Below, in pieces: positions 1 to 9,346 of a stretch of DNA of 64,000 nt; positions within the stretch are counted from its first letter, which is position 1; the number at the start of each line of letters is the position of its first letter. Below the pieces are notes generated by a model that saw only the letters and a list, made by a program, of their open reading frames with translations, was not told the DNA's origin and made no database searches. The position numbers and the translations under genes were made by a program. The DNA lies in NCBI RefSeq assembly GCF_000599885.1, contig NZ_JFGT01000002.1, positions 310,001 through 374,000 of the forward strand. Reading direction: 5' to 3'. Origin of the DNA: Pantoea sp. IMH. Its GTDB lineage: Bacteria > Pseudomonadota > Gammaproteobacteria > Enterobacterales > Enterobacteriaceae.

Positions 1-2
1 TG

Positions 3-443
3 ATCAAATATATCAAGCGCCACTATCCGGATCTGTCGATCATTGTTCTGACCATGAACAATAATCCGGCGATCTTAAGCGCGGTACTGGATCTTGATAT
101 TGAAGGGATCGTGCTGAAACAGGGCGCGCCAACCGACCTGCCGAAAGCGCTGGCAGCCCTGCAGAAAGGGAAGAAGTATACGCCGGATAGCGTGGCCAAA
201 CTGCTCGAAAAAATCAGCGCGGGCGGCTACGGTGACAAACGTCTTTCTCCGAAAGAGAGTGAAGTTTTGCGCCTGTTTGCCGAAGGTTTCCTGGTAACCG
301 AAATCGCCAAGAAGCTTAACCGCAGCATTAAAACCATCAGTAGCCAGAAGAAGTCAGCAATGATGAAACTGGGCGTGGAAAACGATATCGCGCTGCTGAA
401 CTATCTCTCCTCCGTCAGTACCACACCGGTCGACAGAGAGTGA
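3..443 (+). CDS. rcsB: RcsB response regulator (3' part)
   Basis: DNA-binding response regulator of the Rcs envelope-stress phosphorelay (capsule, motility, biofilm control). Only the last 146 codons are present; the reading frame is open from base 3 and the start lies upstream of the window. Against the usual 216-residue protein this is about residues 71-216, so the phosphoacceptor Asp56 is not visible. The end of the receiver domain (LTMNNNPAILSAVLDLDIEG, VLKQ) is followed by a LuxR/GerE-type helix-turn-helix (LSPKESEVLRLFAEGFLVTE, NRSIKTISSQK). It converges on rcsC, with a terminator hairpin between them. The match to RcsB is near-identical, so the call is certain. Confidence 0.98.
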   Translation: MKYIKRHYPDLSIIVLTMNNNPAILSAVLDLDIEGIVLKQGAPTDLPKALAALQKGKKYTPDSVAKLLEKISAGGYGDKRLSPKESEVLRLFAEGFLVTEIAKKLNRSIKTISSQKKSAMMKLGVENDIALLNYLSSVSTTPVDRE

Positions 444-461
444 TATTCCGCTAGCGTACTC

Positions 462-488
462 AAAGGGCGGAAACTTTCCGCCCTTTTT
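462..488 (+). terminator. rcsB intrinsic terminator
   Basis: AAAGGGCGG pairs with CCGCCCTTT and is followed by five T residues, immediately after the rcsB stop. It lies between convergent rcsB and rcsC, and the A-rich left flank gives a T-rich end on the other strand, so it may serve both. Confidence 0.85.
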
Positions 489-489
489 A

Positions 490-3342
490 TTACCCTTCCC
501 GGCTCTTCCTCACTCTCTCTGCATAAATAGCCAGCGTCTTGCGTAGCGTATCCAGCGTGACCGGTTTCGACAGGCAGTTATCCATTCCCGCTTCCATACA
601 ACGCTGCTTCTCCTCGGCCAGCGCGTTCGCCGTAACGCCGACCACCGGGAAAGTCAGTCCAAGCTGGCGCAGGCGCTGGGTCAGCCGGTAGCCGTCCATA
701 TTCGGCATATTGACGTCAGTGAGCACGATATCAATGTCGTTACGGCTGAGGACGTTTAATGCATCCACGCCATCCTGAGCGGTTTTGACCCGATAGCCAA
801 GTGAACCGAGCTGATCGGAGAGCAGCATACGGTTAATCGGATGGTCGTCCACCACCAGAATCAGGATATCTTCGTTGCTGATAGCCTGCTCGCCAGCCGC
901 CGGCAGCAGCGGCGAAGCATCCGGCATCGCCACTTCCACCCGATAGATGCGGCCCAGCAGCGCCGGCAGTTCATGCGGTGTGGTGGTGCCATAGACCCAG
1001 CGTCCGGGCGACATTTCCTGCGGACCGTCGTTATGGCTGCCATCAAAGCGGATCATCGCACGCAGCGGGTGATCCGTCTGAAAATCGTAATCGGTGACGA
1101 TAATGTCTTCCGCGCTGCTGCCACTCTCACTCAGGCGTTCAACTTCGATGCCGTGTTCGCGCAGCAGCCTTTCGAGGAACGTCGCCAGCGCCTCGTTACG
1201 CACCTCCAGCCAGCAGCGTTTACCCTGCAGGCCGTCGTGCAGGAGGGGCGTCATCACCTTACTGTTATAGAGCGGAATACGGACGATAAACTGGCTGCCC
1301 ATGCCCGGCTCAGAATCCACCTCAATATCGCCGTCCATCATATTGATCAGTTTTTCGCAGATGGCCAGCCCCAGCCCGGTACCCTGGAAGTTGCGCTGAA
1401 CGCCGGTACCAACCTGAACGAAGGGATCAAACAGACGCGTGATCTCTTTTGCCGGGATACCGACGCCGGTATCACGAACCCGGAAAGCCAGGTAGCCGTC
1501 TTTCACAAACGCCTGCAGGACAATACCGCCGGTATGAGTAAATTTGATGGCGTTATTGAGCAGGTTGGAGATTACCTGCTGAAGACGAAGCGGATCGCCA
1601 TCAAGCGTTACCGGCACGTTGCTGTCGATAAACACCCAAAGCGTAAGCCGTTTTTTTACCACCATCGCCAGGTAATTCGAGGCGATATGGGTAATGATTT
1701 CTCTTGGCGAAAACTCGCGGGGCTCAATGCGCAGCTGTTCGGACTCGATTTTTGAGAAGTCGAGAATGTCGCTGATAATTTTCAGCAGCAGGCTGGAGGA
1801 GTTGTTCATCGCCGTCACCAGTGAATCAACGCCTTTTGGCAGCGCTTTGGTTTGCAGCAGATCGAGGTTGCCGATGATGCCATAGAGCGGCGTACGCAGC
1901 TCGTGGCTGACGGTCGCCAGGAACATCGACTTCGACTGGCTGGCCTGTTCGGCCGCCTGCGCCATTTCCTGAAGCGACTCTTCCATTTTGACGCGGGCTG
2001 AGACATCGACCAGCACGCAGATTGCGACGTTTTCGTTGCGGTAGCGTGAGTGAACAAAGCTGATCTGCAGGTTGGTGTTGCTGCCGGTCAGCACATCGAC
2101 GAAATTGACCTGCTGGCCGCAAATAATCTCCGTCAGCCGCTGGCGGTCCTCCTGGGTGAGCATGCTGAGGTAATTATGCGCCAGCTCATTACTGAGGATA
2201 TTGGTGCCATCGCTGGTGCGCAGGATGCAGATCCCGACCGGCGCAGAGGCGACAATTTTGCGGTTAAACTGCTCATGCTCTTCGAGTCGGTGCGCATTAT
2301 CTTCCGCAGGCAAAAACATCCGGCGCTCGAACTGCCAGGCGAGCGTAAAGAGGCCGATGGCGCTGATGAGATTCAGCAGAAGCGCATTGACGATCAGCGT
2401 TTTCAGCTTTTCGATCATCTCATGCGTTTCGACGGAATAGATCACCGAGAGTGAAGACGGCGTCAGATTCTTTTTCAATACCAGGCGCTTATAGCCATTC
2501 ATGTAGCCGAACCAGGCGGCTTTATCGGGCAGTTCAGCCAGGTCGATGCGGGCGCCGGAGCGCGGAGAAGTCATCACGCGCTGATTGTTCTCATCCACCA
2601 GAGTCGCACTGACAGGGAAACTGCCCGGCGTCAGAAAATCTTCCACCCGGATGGTTTGCTCAACGCCCAGCAGTGCGGCCATTTTGCCGGCCACATAGAC
2701 CGGCGTCACCATATAGTAGTATCCCATGCCCGGCTGGCTGGAAGGTGCCAGCCAGAAGAGATTGTTTTTGCGCTGATCCTCGTTGCCGTTACGGTATCTC
2801 AGAATGCGCTCATGCAGGGATTTCAGCGCACGCTCCCGATCGGCCGACGCTTCCCCGACGCCAAAATCGGCCAGGCAGAGGCTCTCACCACCGACGAAGA
2901 AAACGCGGTTCAGCTCGTAGGCGGAGGAAAAATTTTCTTTCCAGTAATGCAGAAAGTAGCTGAGCGACTCCAGTGAACTGCGCCAGTTGTTGCTCATCAC
3001 GCTACAGTCGGAGTCGGCGTAGAGCGGATAAAACTGCGGCAGAGCCACTTTTCCCGGGAAGAGGCCATTCAGCACGTCCAGGCCGTTCGCGGTGGCGTTA
3101 AGCCGGTTTTCGGCGATATATTTCAGCTCACGGGAAACGCCAGCGGAATGACGGATATACCACTGCGCCTGTTCAAAGTTGGCGTTAAATTCCTGACGAA
3201 CCTGATTTTCTTTCTCGTGCAGTACGCTGACGATGTAAAACGTGGTCAGCAAGGCGCCCAGCGTCCAGAGCATAAGCGCCAGCGCCCGGAAGAGGTAACG
3301 GGAAATCCTTAACGTAGTTCTGAACGAGACGAGATATTTCAA
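490..3342 (-). CDS. rcsC: RcsC hybrid sensor histidine kinase
   Basis: Inner-membrane hybrid kinase/phosphatase that passes phosphate through RcsD to RcsB. At 950 residues it matches the E. coli protein (949) in length and order. A first membrane helix lies at about 18-40, a periplasmic sensor follows to about 310, and a second helix at about 314-335. A PAS-like stretch precedes the dimerisation domain with His480 (ATVSHELRTP). The ATPase has an N box near 591-601, DTGVGIP at 624-630 and GTGLGL at 654-659. The C-terminal receiver has phosphoacceptor Asp876 (VLTDVNMPNMDG). The start codon is TTG, preceded by a weak AGG; the start agrees with the E. coli N-terminus (MKYL-SFRTTL). Confidence 0.97.
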   Translation of the reverse strand: MKYLVSFRTTLRISRYLFRALALMLWTLGALLTTFYIVSVLHEKENQVRQEFNANFEQAQWYIRHSAGVSRELKYIAENRLNATANGLDVLNGLFPGKVALPQFYPLYADSDCSVMSNNWRSSLESLSYFLHYWKENFSSAYELNRVFFVGGESLCLADFGVGEASADRERALKSLHERILRYRNGNEDQRKNNLFWLAPSSQPGMGYYYMVTPVYVAGKMAALLGVEQTIRVEDFLTPGSFPVSATLVDENNQRVMTSPRSGARIDLAELPDKAAWFGYMNGYKRLVLKKNLTPSSLSVIYSVETHEMIEKLKTLIVNALLLNLISAIGLFTLAWQFERRMFLPAEDNAHRLEEHEQFNRKIVASAPVGICILRTSDGTNILSNELAHNYLSMLTQEDRQRLTEIICGQQVNFVDVLTGSNTNLQISFVHSRYRNENVAICVLVDVSARVKMEESLQEMAQAAEQASQSKSMFLATVSHELRTPLYGIIGNLDLLQTKALPKGVDSLVTAMNNSSSLLLKIISDILDFSKIESEQLRIEPREFSPREIITHIASNYLAMVVKKRLTLWVFIDSNVPVTLDGDPLRLQQVISNLLNNAIKFTHTGGIVLQAFVKDGYLAFRVRDTGVGIPAKEITRLFDPFVQVGTGVQRNFQGTGLGLAICEKLINMMDGDIEVDSEPGMGSQFIVRIPLYNSKVMTPLLHDGLQGKRCWLEVRNEALATFLERLLREHGIEVERLSESGSSAEDIIVTDYDFQTDHPLRAMIRFDGSHNDGPQEMSPGRWVYGTTTPHELPALLGRIYRVEVAMPDASPLLPAAGEQAISNEDILILVVDDHPINRMLLSDQLGSLGYRVKTAQDGVDALNVLSRNDIDIVLTDVNMPNMDGYRLTQRLRQLGLTFPVVGVTANALAEEKQRCMEAGMDNCLSKPVTLDTLRKTLAIYAERVRKSREG

Positions 3343-3645
3343 GCGAAACCTATAGTGGCAGCAGTGTCAGGTTGACATTTTTGATCCCGCTACACTACCG
3401 TCAGAACGCCTAAAAAGCCAGATAACAGCGGCCCGGAGGCTGATAAAAGTGCCATAACGGATGTTGACGCAATTCAATGTTCAGTTCCTCGCAGGGTGAG
3501 GTAATCCCGTGCGCTCACCGTACCGAAGTATTCGTATGTTAACGCCTGTCAGCATCGACAGTTTTGCCTGACCACACCAGGCCAGCTGATAACATTTATT
3601 GCGCGGAAAATAAGGCCGCCCGCCTGGCGGCCTTGATGATAGCGT
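3343..3645. other. Intergenic region upstream of rcsC
   Basis: About 300 bases without a supportable gene. It should contain the rcsC promoter, which I cannot place with confidence, and at its far end (3612-3634) the terminator of the next gene. No repeat or RNA gene was recognised. Confidence 0.5.
3608..3634 (-). terminator. Terminator of the secreted-protein gene
   Basis: AAGGCCGCC and GGCGGCCTT form a perfect 9-bp stem with a 5-nt loop just after the stop codon of the gene ending at 3646. On the minus strand the stem is followed by TATTTTCC, a modest U tract. Confidence 0.7.
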
Positions 3646-4224
3646 TTAGCTGGATGTAACCTGACTAATAAACACGCCTTTGACATTCTTGTTTTCAAAA
3701 AAATATTGAAGGCAGTTTAGCTGAGTGAAATCACCGTAGGTTTTAGTGTCAGCGCAATATTGAATGATGTTGCCATCTGGATTGTTTGAAAACGTCGATG
3801 AGAGATCTTCTGGTGACGCGTTCAGCAAAGGAACCCCTTTAATCGTAACGCTTACATCACCGTTATAATGAGAACACCCTTTATGTTGTCTGGATGTGGC
3901 TATTGCCACAGAGGTTAAATCCCCCTGCCCCATCTCATTATCAGAGATAAACCAGTAATCAATACCTTTAGCGGCAAGGCAAAGCCATGATGCCTGTTCG
4001 CTCTGATTAACCGCTACGCCAGTCGTTTTTGCAATATCTGAAAGACGGCTAAATTCCATGACAAAGATGCTGTCGCCAATAATCACCTCAGGCGCTAAAC
4101 CTTTGTTGGTGTCGTAGTTAGCAATGTATGAATCATCCTGGTCGTAGTTGGCCCCGAAACCTTCCATCTGTGTAGCCATACCAACGGGAGAAACTACAGC
4201 AGCAAGTACCAAAAGATATTTCAT
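3646..4224 (-). CDS. Secreted protein, probable T6SS immunity protein
   Basis: A 192-residue protein that I do not recognise by direct family similarity. Residues 1 to about 17 look like a Sec signal peptide (MKYLLVLAAVVSPVGMA). The mature part has four cysteines (82, 117, 157, 171), which fits disulfide bonding in the periplasm. No catalytic motif is evident. Its ATG overlaps the stop codon of the upstream toxin frame as ATGA, so the two genes were translationally coupled. The toxin domain is Tlde1/DUF2778-like and acts on peptidoglycan in the periplasm, where a secreted immunity protein would be expected. The immunity role is inferred from context only. Base composition is visibly AT-richer than rcsC and gyrA, suggesting acquired DNA. 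The ORF is intact. Confidence 0.6.
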   Translation of the reverse strand: MKYLLVLAAVVSPVGMATQMEGFGANYDQDDSYIANYDTNKGLAPEVIIGDSIFVMEFSRLSDIAKTTGVAVNQSEQASWLCLAAKGIDYWFISDNEMGQGDLTSVAIATSRQHKGCSHYNGDVSVTIKGVPLLNASPEDLSSTFSNNPDGNIIQYCADTKTYGDFTQLNCLQYFFENKNVKGVFISQVTSS

Positions 4225-4902
4225 TTCACTATTAACTCCCTGTCACCGCTCGCCCAAATGCGCTTTCTGACGCTGACAGGTGCGATAATACATCCTTCGG
4301 ATGAATCCAGTGGATGCCTCTTGCTTGCACCATGAATTCGGAAAGCAGAACGCCCGCACATAGCATTGTTCAGATTGGGGGTGAGGTCGAGAGTGTATTT
4401 CCCCGTATGGGCTGAATTGTGGGGAGAACCGATGGTATAAGTACCTCTGGGAAGTGGACCTTTGTTGCTGACACACTCCTGAGAACTGTCATTCTTATAG
4501 CCTGTTGCACCTGCATAATCTGCTGTGTATGTTTCACCATTACGGGTGAAGGTGTGGATTCTATCTCTGTTACCTTCACGTTCTCCAACGTGGTCCTGAA
4601 ATATTCCTCTTCCTGTCCGTTATCATTGATTCGGTAAAACTTGAATACAGCCATTTAAGTGTCTGCCCCATAGACAGGGCTTTGTAGAGAAAGCAGGTGG
4701 CGTTATCAACGCCTTTCATAAATGAATAGGAACTATGTAAGCGCTTTGCTGTGGTGTTGCCCGTCATAGGGTCTGTAGGTTGCTCCACGGAGTGCATTAA
4801 CTCAGTTACCTCAATACTTCCCTCTCTGCCGCTTACATCAACATTGCCTTTTATGGGCGCTCCACCATCATCTTCAAGCCATAAATAAACCGGAATAGCC
4901 AT
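4221..4902 (-). pseudogene. Frameshifted Hcp-L,D-transpeptidase toxin fusion
   Basis: Remnant of a type VI secretion tube protein (Hcp) with a C-terminal toxin domain, spread over three reading frames. Frame 1 from ATG 4902 (AAGGAG site upstream) reads as an Hcp N-terminus (MAIPVYLWLEDDGGAPIKG, SIEV, TGN, YKALSMGQTLK). Near 4652 the match moves to frame 2 (AVFKFYRINDNGQEEEYF, LENVKV), consistent with loss of one base. Near 4560 it moves to frame 3, a DUF2778/Tlde1-like L,D-transpeptidase domain (FTRNGETYTADYAGATGYKN, NKGPLPRGTYTIG, FRIHGAS, SSEGCII). Its catalytic His is encoded at 4332-4334 and Cys at 4290-4292. The last 40-45 residues of a normal Hcp are missing. Frame 3 has a stop at 4620-4622 and no start codon before the domain, so the toxin cannot be made without frameshifting. 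It ends in an ATGA overlap with the next gene. Confidence 0.8.
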
Positions 4903-5001
4903 TCCACAAACTCCTTTTTGTGATTAAGGGGGATCATTGCCAACGTCTCTTTCGCTTATACATTGATCGCCATTTAAAGATAAATGCCAGTTAAAGAATT
5001 A

Positions 5002-5015
5002 TTGACATAAATCAA
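5002..5015. promoter_or_regulatory. FNR-like box upstream of the Hcp remnant
   Basis: TTGACATAAATCAA matches the FNR consensus TTGAT-N4-ATCAA at nine of ten defined bases. It lies about 100 bp upstream of the Hcp start. TTGACA could equally be a -35 element on the plus strand. Confidence 0.35.
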
Positions 5016-5154
5016 AAGAATAGATCGGATTTTTTGGGCCAGTTTGGGAAAAGGAGAATCCAGGGTCGCGCATTTAATATGATGATTATCACTATACCCC
5101 AAATAATTAGAGTTGCAGCAGGATGGCAAGCGAAGGAATCTTCATTTTGCCAAC

Positions 5155-5187
5155 AAAAAAGCACCGAAGATATAAATCGTTCGGTGC
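5155..5187 (-). terminator. gyrA intrinsic terminator
   Basis: GCACCGAA (5161-5168) pairs with TTCGGTGC (5180-5187); on the minus strand the stem is followed directly by six T residues. It lies about 75 bp past the gyrA stop. Confidence 0.85.
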
Positions 5188-5261
5188 TTTATACTTCAAT
5201 ATCCGTTCAGCCTCATGGCGCTTAATTGAAGGACATCAACTCTTTTTGTAGGCGTTAAGGA

Positions 5262-7901
<2,640 letters not shown>

Positions 7902-8092
7902 GGAGCCGCTATCCCTCTACATTATACCCGGATTCAAAGGTGCGAAAGTATATCACCTTAAGGCCTGATGGTGAATGGAAAGCGTCGTTTTGCCCGCTTT
8001 AATCCACGGCGGTGAGCGCGCCGGGCAACGCTGCCCATCAGGGCGCAGAAAGATGTATACTGGCTGCAAACTTTGCAGGGAGTAATCACGTA

Positions 8093-8821
8093 ATGAAGGC
8101 TGAACAAAACGCCACCACCCCTAACGTCGATCGGGACGAAATCGCCAAATTTGAAGCGGTCGCTTCACGCTGGTGGGATCTTGAAGGAGAATTTAAGCCG
8201 CTTCACCGGATTAATCCGCTGCGCCTCGGCTACATTGCGCAGTACAGCGAGGGGCTGTTCGGGAAGAAAGTGCTCGACGTGGGCTGCGGTGGCGGCATTC
8301 TGGCGGAGAGTATGGCCCGCGAAGGTGCGGAAGTGACCGGTTTGGATATGGGCGCGGAGCCGCTGCAGATCGCCCGTCTGCACGCGCTGGAAAGCGGCGT
8401 GAAGGTGGATTATGTCCAGCAGACGGTGGAAGAACACGCGGAACAGTTCGCCGGGCAGTATGACGTGGTGACCTGCATGGAGATGCTGGAGCACGTGCCG
8501 GATCCCCGCTCGGTGGTCCATGCCTGCGCCAGGCTGGTAAAACCCGGCGGCGAGGTGTTCTTCTCCACCTTAAACCGCAACAGCAAAGCCTGGCTGATGG
8601 CGGTGATCGGCGCGGAATATGTGCTGCGTATGGTGCCGCGCGGTACGCATGATATCAAAAAGTTTATCCGGCCTTCAGAACTGCTGAACTGGGTGGATGA
8701 GGCCGGGCTGCGCGAGCGCCATATGATCGGCCTGCACTATAATCCACTGACCAACAAGTTCAAGCTGGCGCCCGGCGTTGACGTTAACTACATGGTGCAT
8801 ACACACCGCCCGGTCAACTAA
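8093..8821 (+). CDS. ubiG: Ubiquinone biosynthesis O-methyltransferase
   Basis: S-adenosylmethionine-dependent methyltransferase that performs both O-methylations of ubiquinone synthesis. The 242-residue product has the class I SAM-binding motif VLDVGCGGG at 60-68, an acidic loop (TGLDMG) and the [11 protein letters not shown] segment typical of UbiG. The start at 8093 was chosen because a GGGAG sequence lies about 10 bases upstream and the N-terminus ([18 protein letters not shown]) aligns with E. coli UbiG; the upstream in-frame extension is not conserved. In E. coli yfaL follows ubiG; here a 525-bp regulatory spacer leads directly to nrdA. Confidence 0.97.
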   Translation: MKAEQNATTPNVDRDEIAKFEAVASRWWDLEGEFKPLHRINPLRLGYIAQYSEGLFGKKVLDVGCGGGILAESMAREGAEVTGLDMGAEPLQIARLHALESGVKVDYVQQTVEEHAEQFAGQYDVVTCMEMLEHVPDPRSVVHACARLVKPGGEVFFSTLNRNSKAWLMAVIGAEYVLRMVPRGTHDIKKFIRPSELLNWVDEAGLRERHMIGLHYNPLTNKFKLAPGVDVNYMVHTHRPVN

Positions 8822-9215
8822 CCCTTTTCCAGGCGCCAGCGCCTCTGCCGTAACGGCGCCTGGAGACTTCTGCGGTAATCTGTTTTCCCAGTCAGAACCG
8901 GCACGACATAACCTTTTCCTGTTGGACAATTACCGATCGGCAGGACAGCCTGACAGGCGACGTTATCAGGGAGGCATTTACTGACGCTAACGGGAAAATT
9001 TCTTCACCTTACTGGCGCTGACTGATGCAAAATAATCCGCGCTTCCTGGCGGCTGAACAAGAAAGCCGCGCTTGATCAAATTTCTAAAATTTTTATCAGC
9101 CTGTTGACATTGCGCCAGGGCCTTGAGAAACGTGGACTTAGGAAATATGCCAGCCTGCAAACCGCAAAACGCGGATAAAATCAAGCCTTGTTAAGCGCGG
9201 ATAAATTACTAAAAT

Positions 9216-9263
9216 ACTCACCATATTGTTACTCCAACTTCTTTTTACCCCTATATATAGTGT
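9216..9263 (+). promoter_or_regulatory. NrdR box pair upstream of nrdA
   Basis: CCCCTATATATAGTGT (9248-9263) matches 14 of 16 bases of the NrdR box ACACTATATATAGTGT. A weaker copy (9216-9231, centred on ATAT, about 9 of 16) lies 32 bp upstream, near three helical turns, as in other nrd promoters. NrdR would repress nrdAB when dATP is high. Confidence 0.65.
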
Positions 9264-9304
9264 TTATCCACAGGTTTACCCACATTGGGGCAGACTGTGT
9301 ATAA
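9264..9304 (+). promoter_or_regulatory. Two DnaA boxes upstream of nrdA
   Basis: TTATCCACA at 9264-9272 is a perfect DnaA box. TGTGTATAA at 9296-9304 is the inverted TTATACACA box. Paired DnaA boxes at this place are known for E. coli nrdA and tie dNTP synthesis to replication initiation. Confidence 0.75.
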
Positions 9305-9346
9305 GCCAGGGGTATTTTCGACTCACGGACAGGATACCTACGCGAC

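Larger units (their letters stand above)
4903..5261. other. Intergenic region between gyrA and the Hcp remnant
   Basis: An AT-rich stretch of about 360 bases with no supportable gene. It contains the gyrA terminator (5155-5187), an FNR-like palindrome (5002-5015) and the ribosome-binding site of the Hcp remnant (AAGGAG near 4911-4916). Confidence 0.5.
8822..9346. other. ubiG-nrdA intergenic region
   Basis: A stretch of 525 bases without a gene. After ubiG it holds an inverted repeat (CCAGGCGCC 8829-8837, GGCGCCTGG 8855-8863) with no U tract, a direct repeat GCGGATAAA (9171-9179 and 9197-9205), and then the nrdA control region with NrdR-like and DnaA boxes. Confidence 0.55.

Noticed and set aside
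4243-4476. A 77-codon frame within the Hcp-toxin remnant
   Set aside because: It lies out of frame with the clear toxin domain, which reads through 4221-4619 in another frame.
5036-5100. Fur box near GATGATTATCACT
   Set aside because: Only a partial match to the Fur consensus; AT-rich sequence makes chance similarity likely.
8829-8863. ubiG terminator
   Set aside because: A 9-bp inverted repeat is present, but the 17-nt loop and the absence of a U tract make intrinsic termination unsupported.
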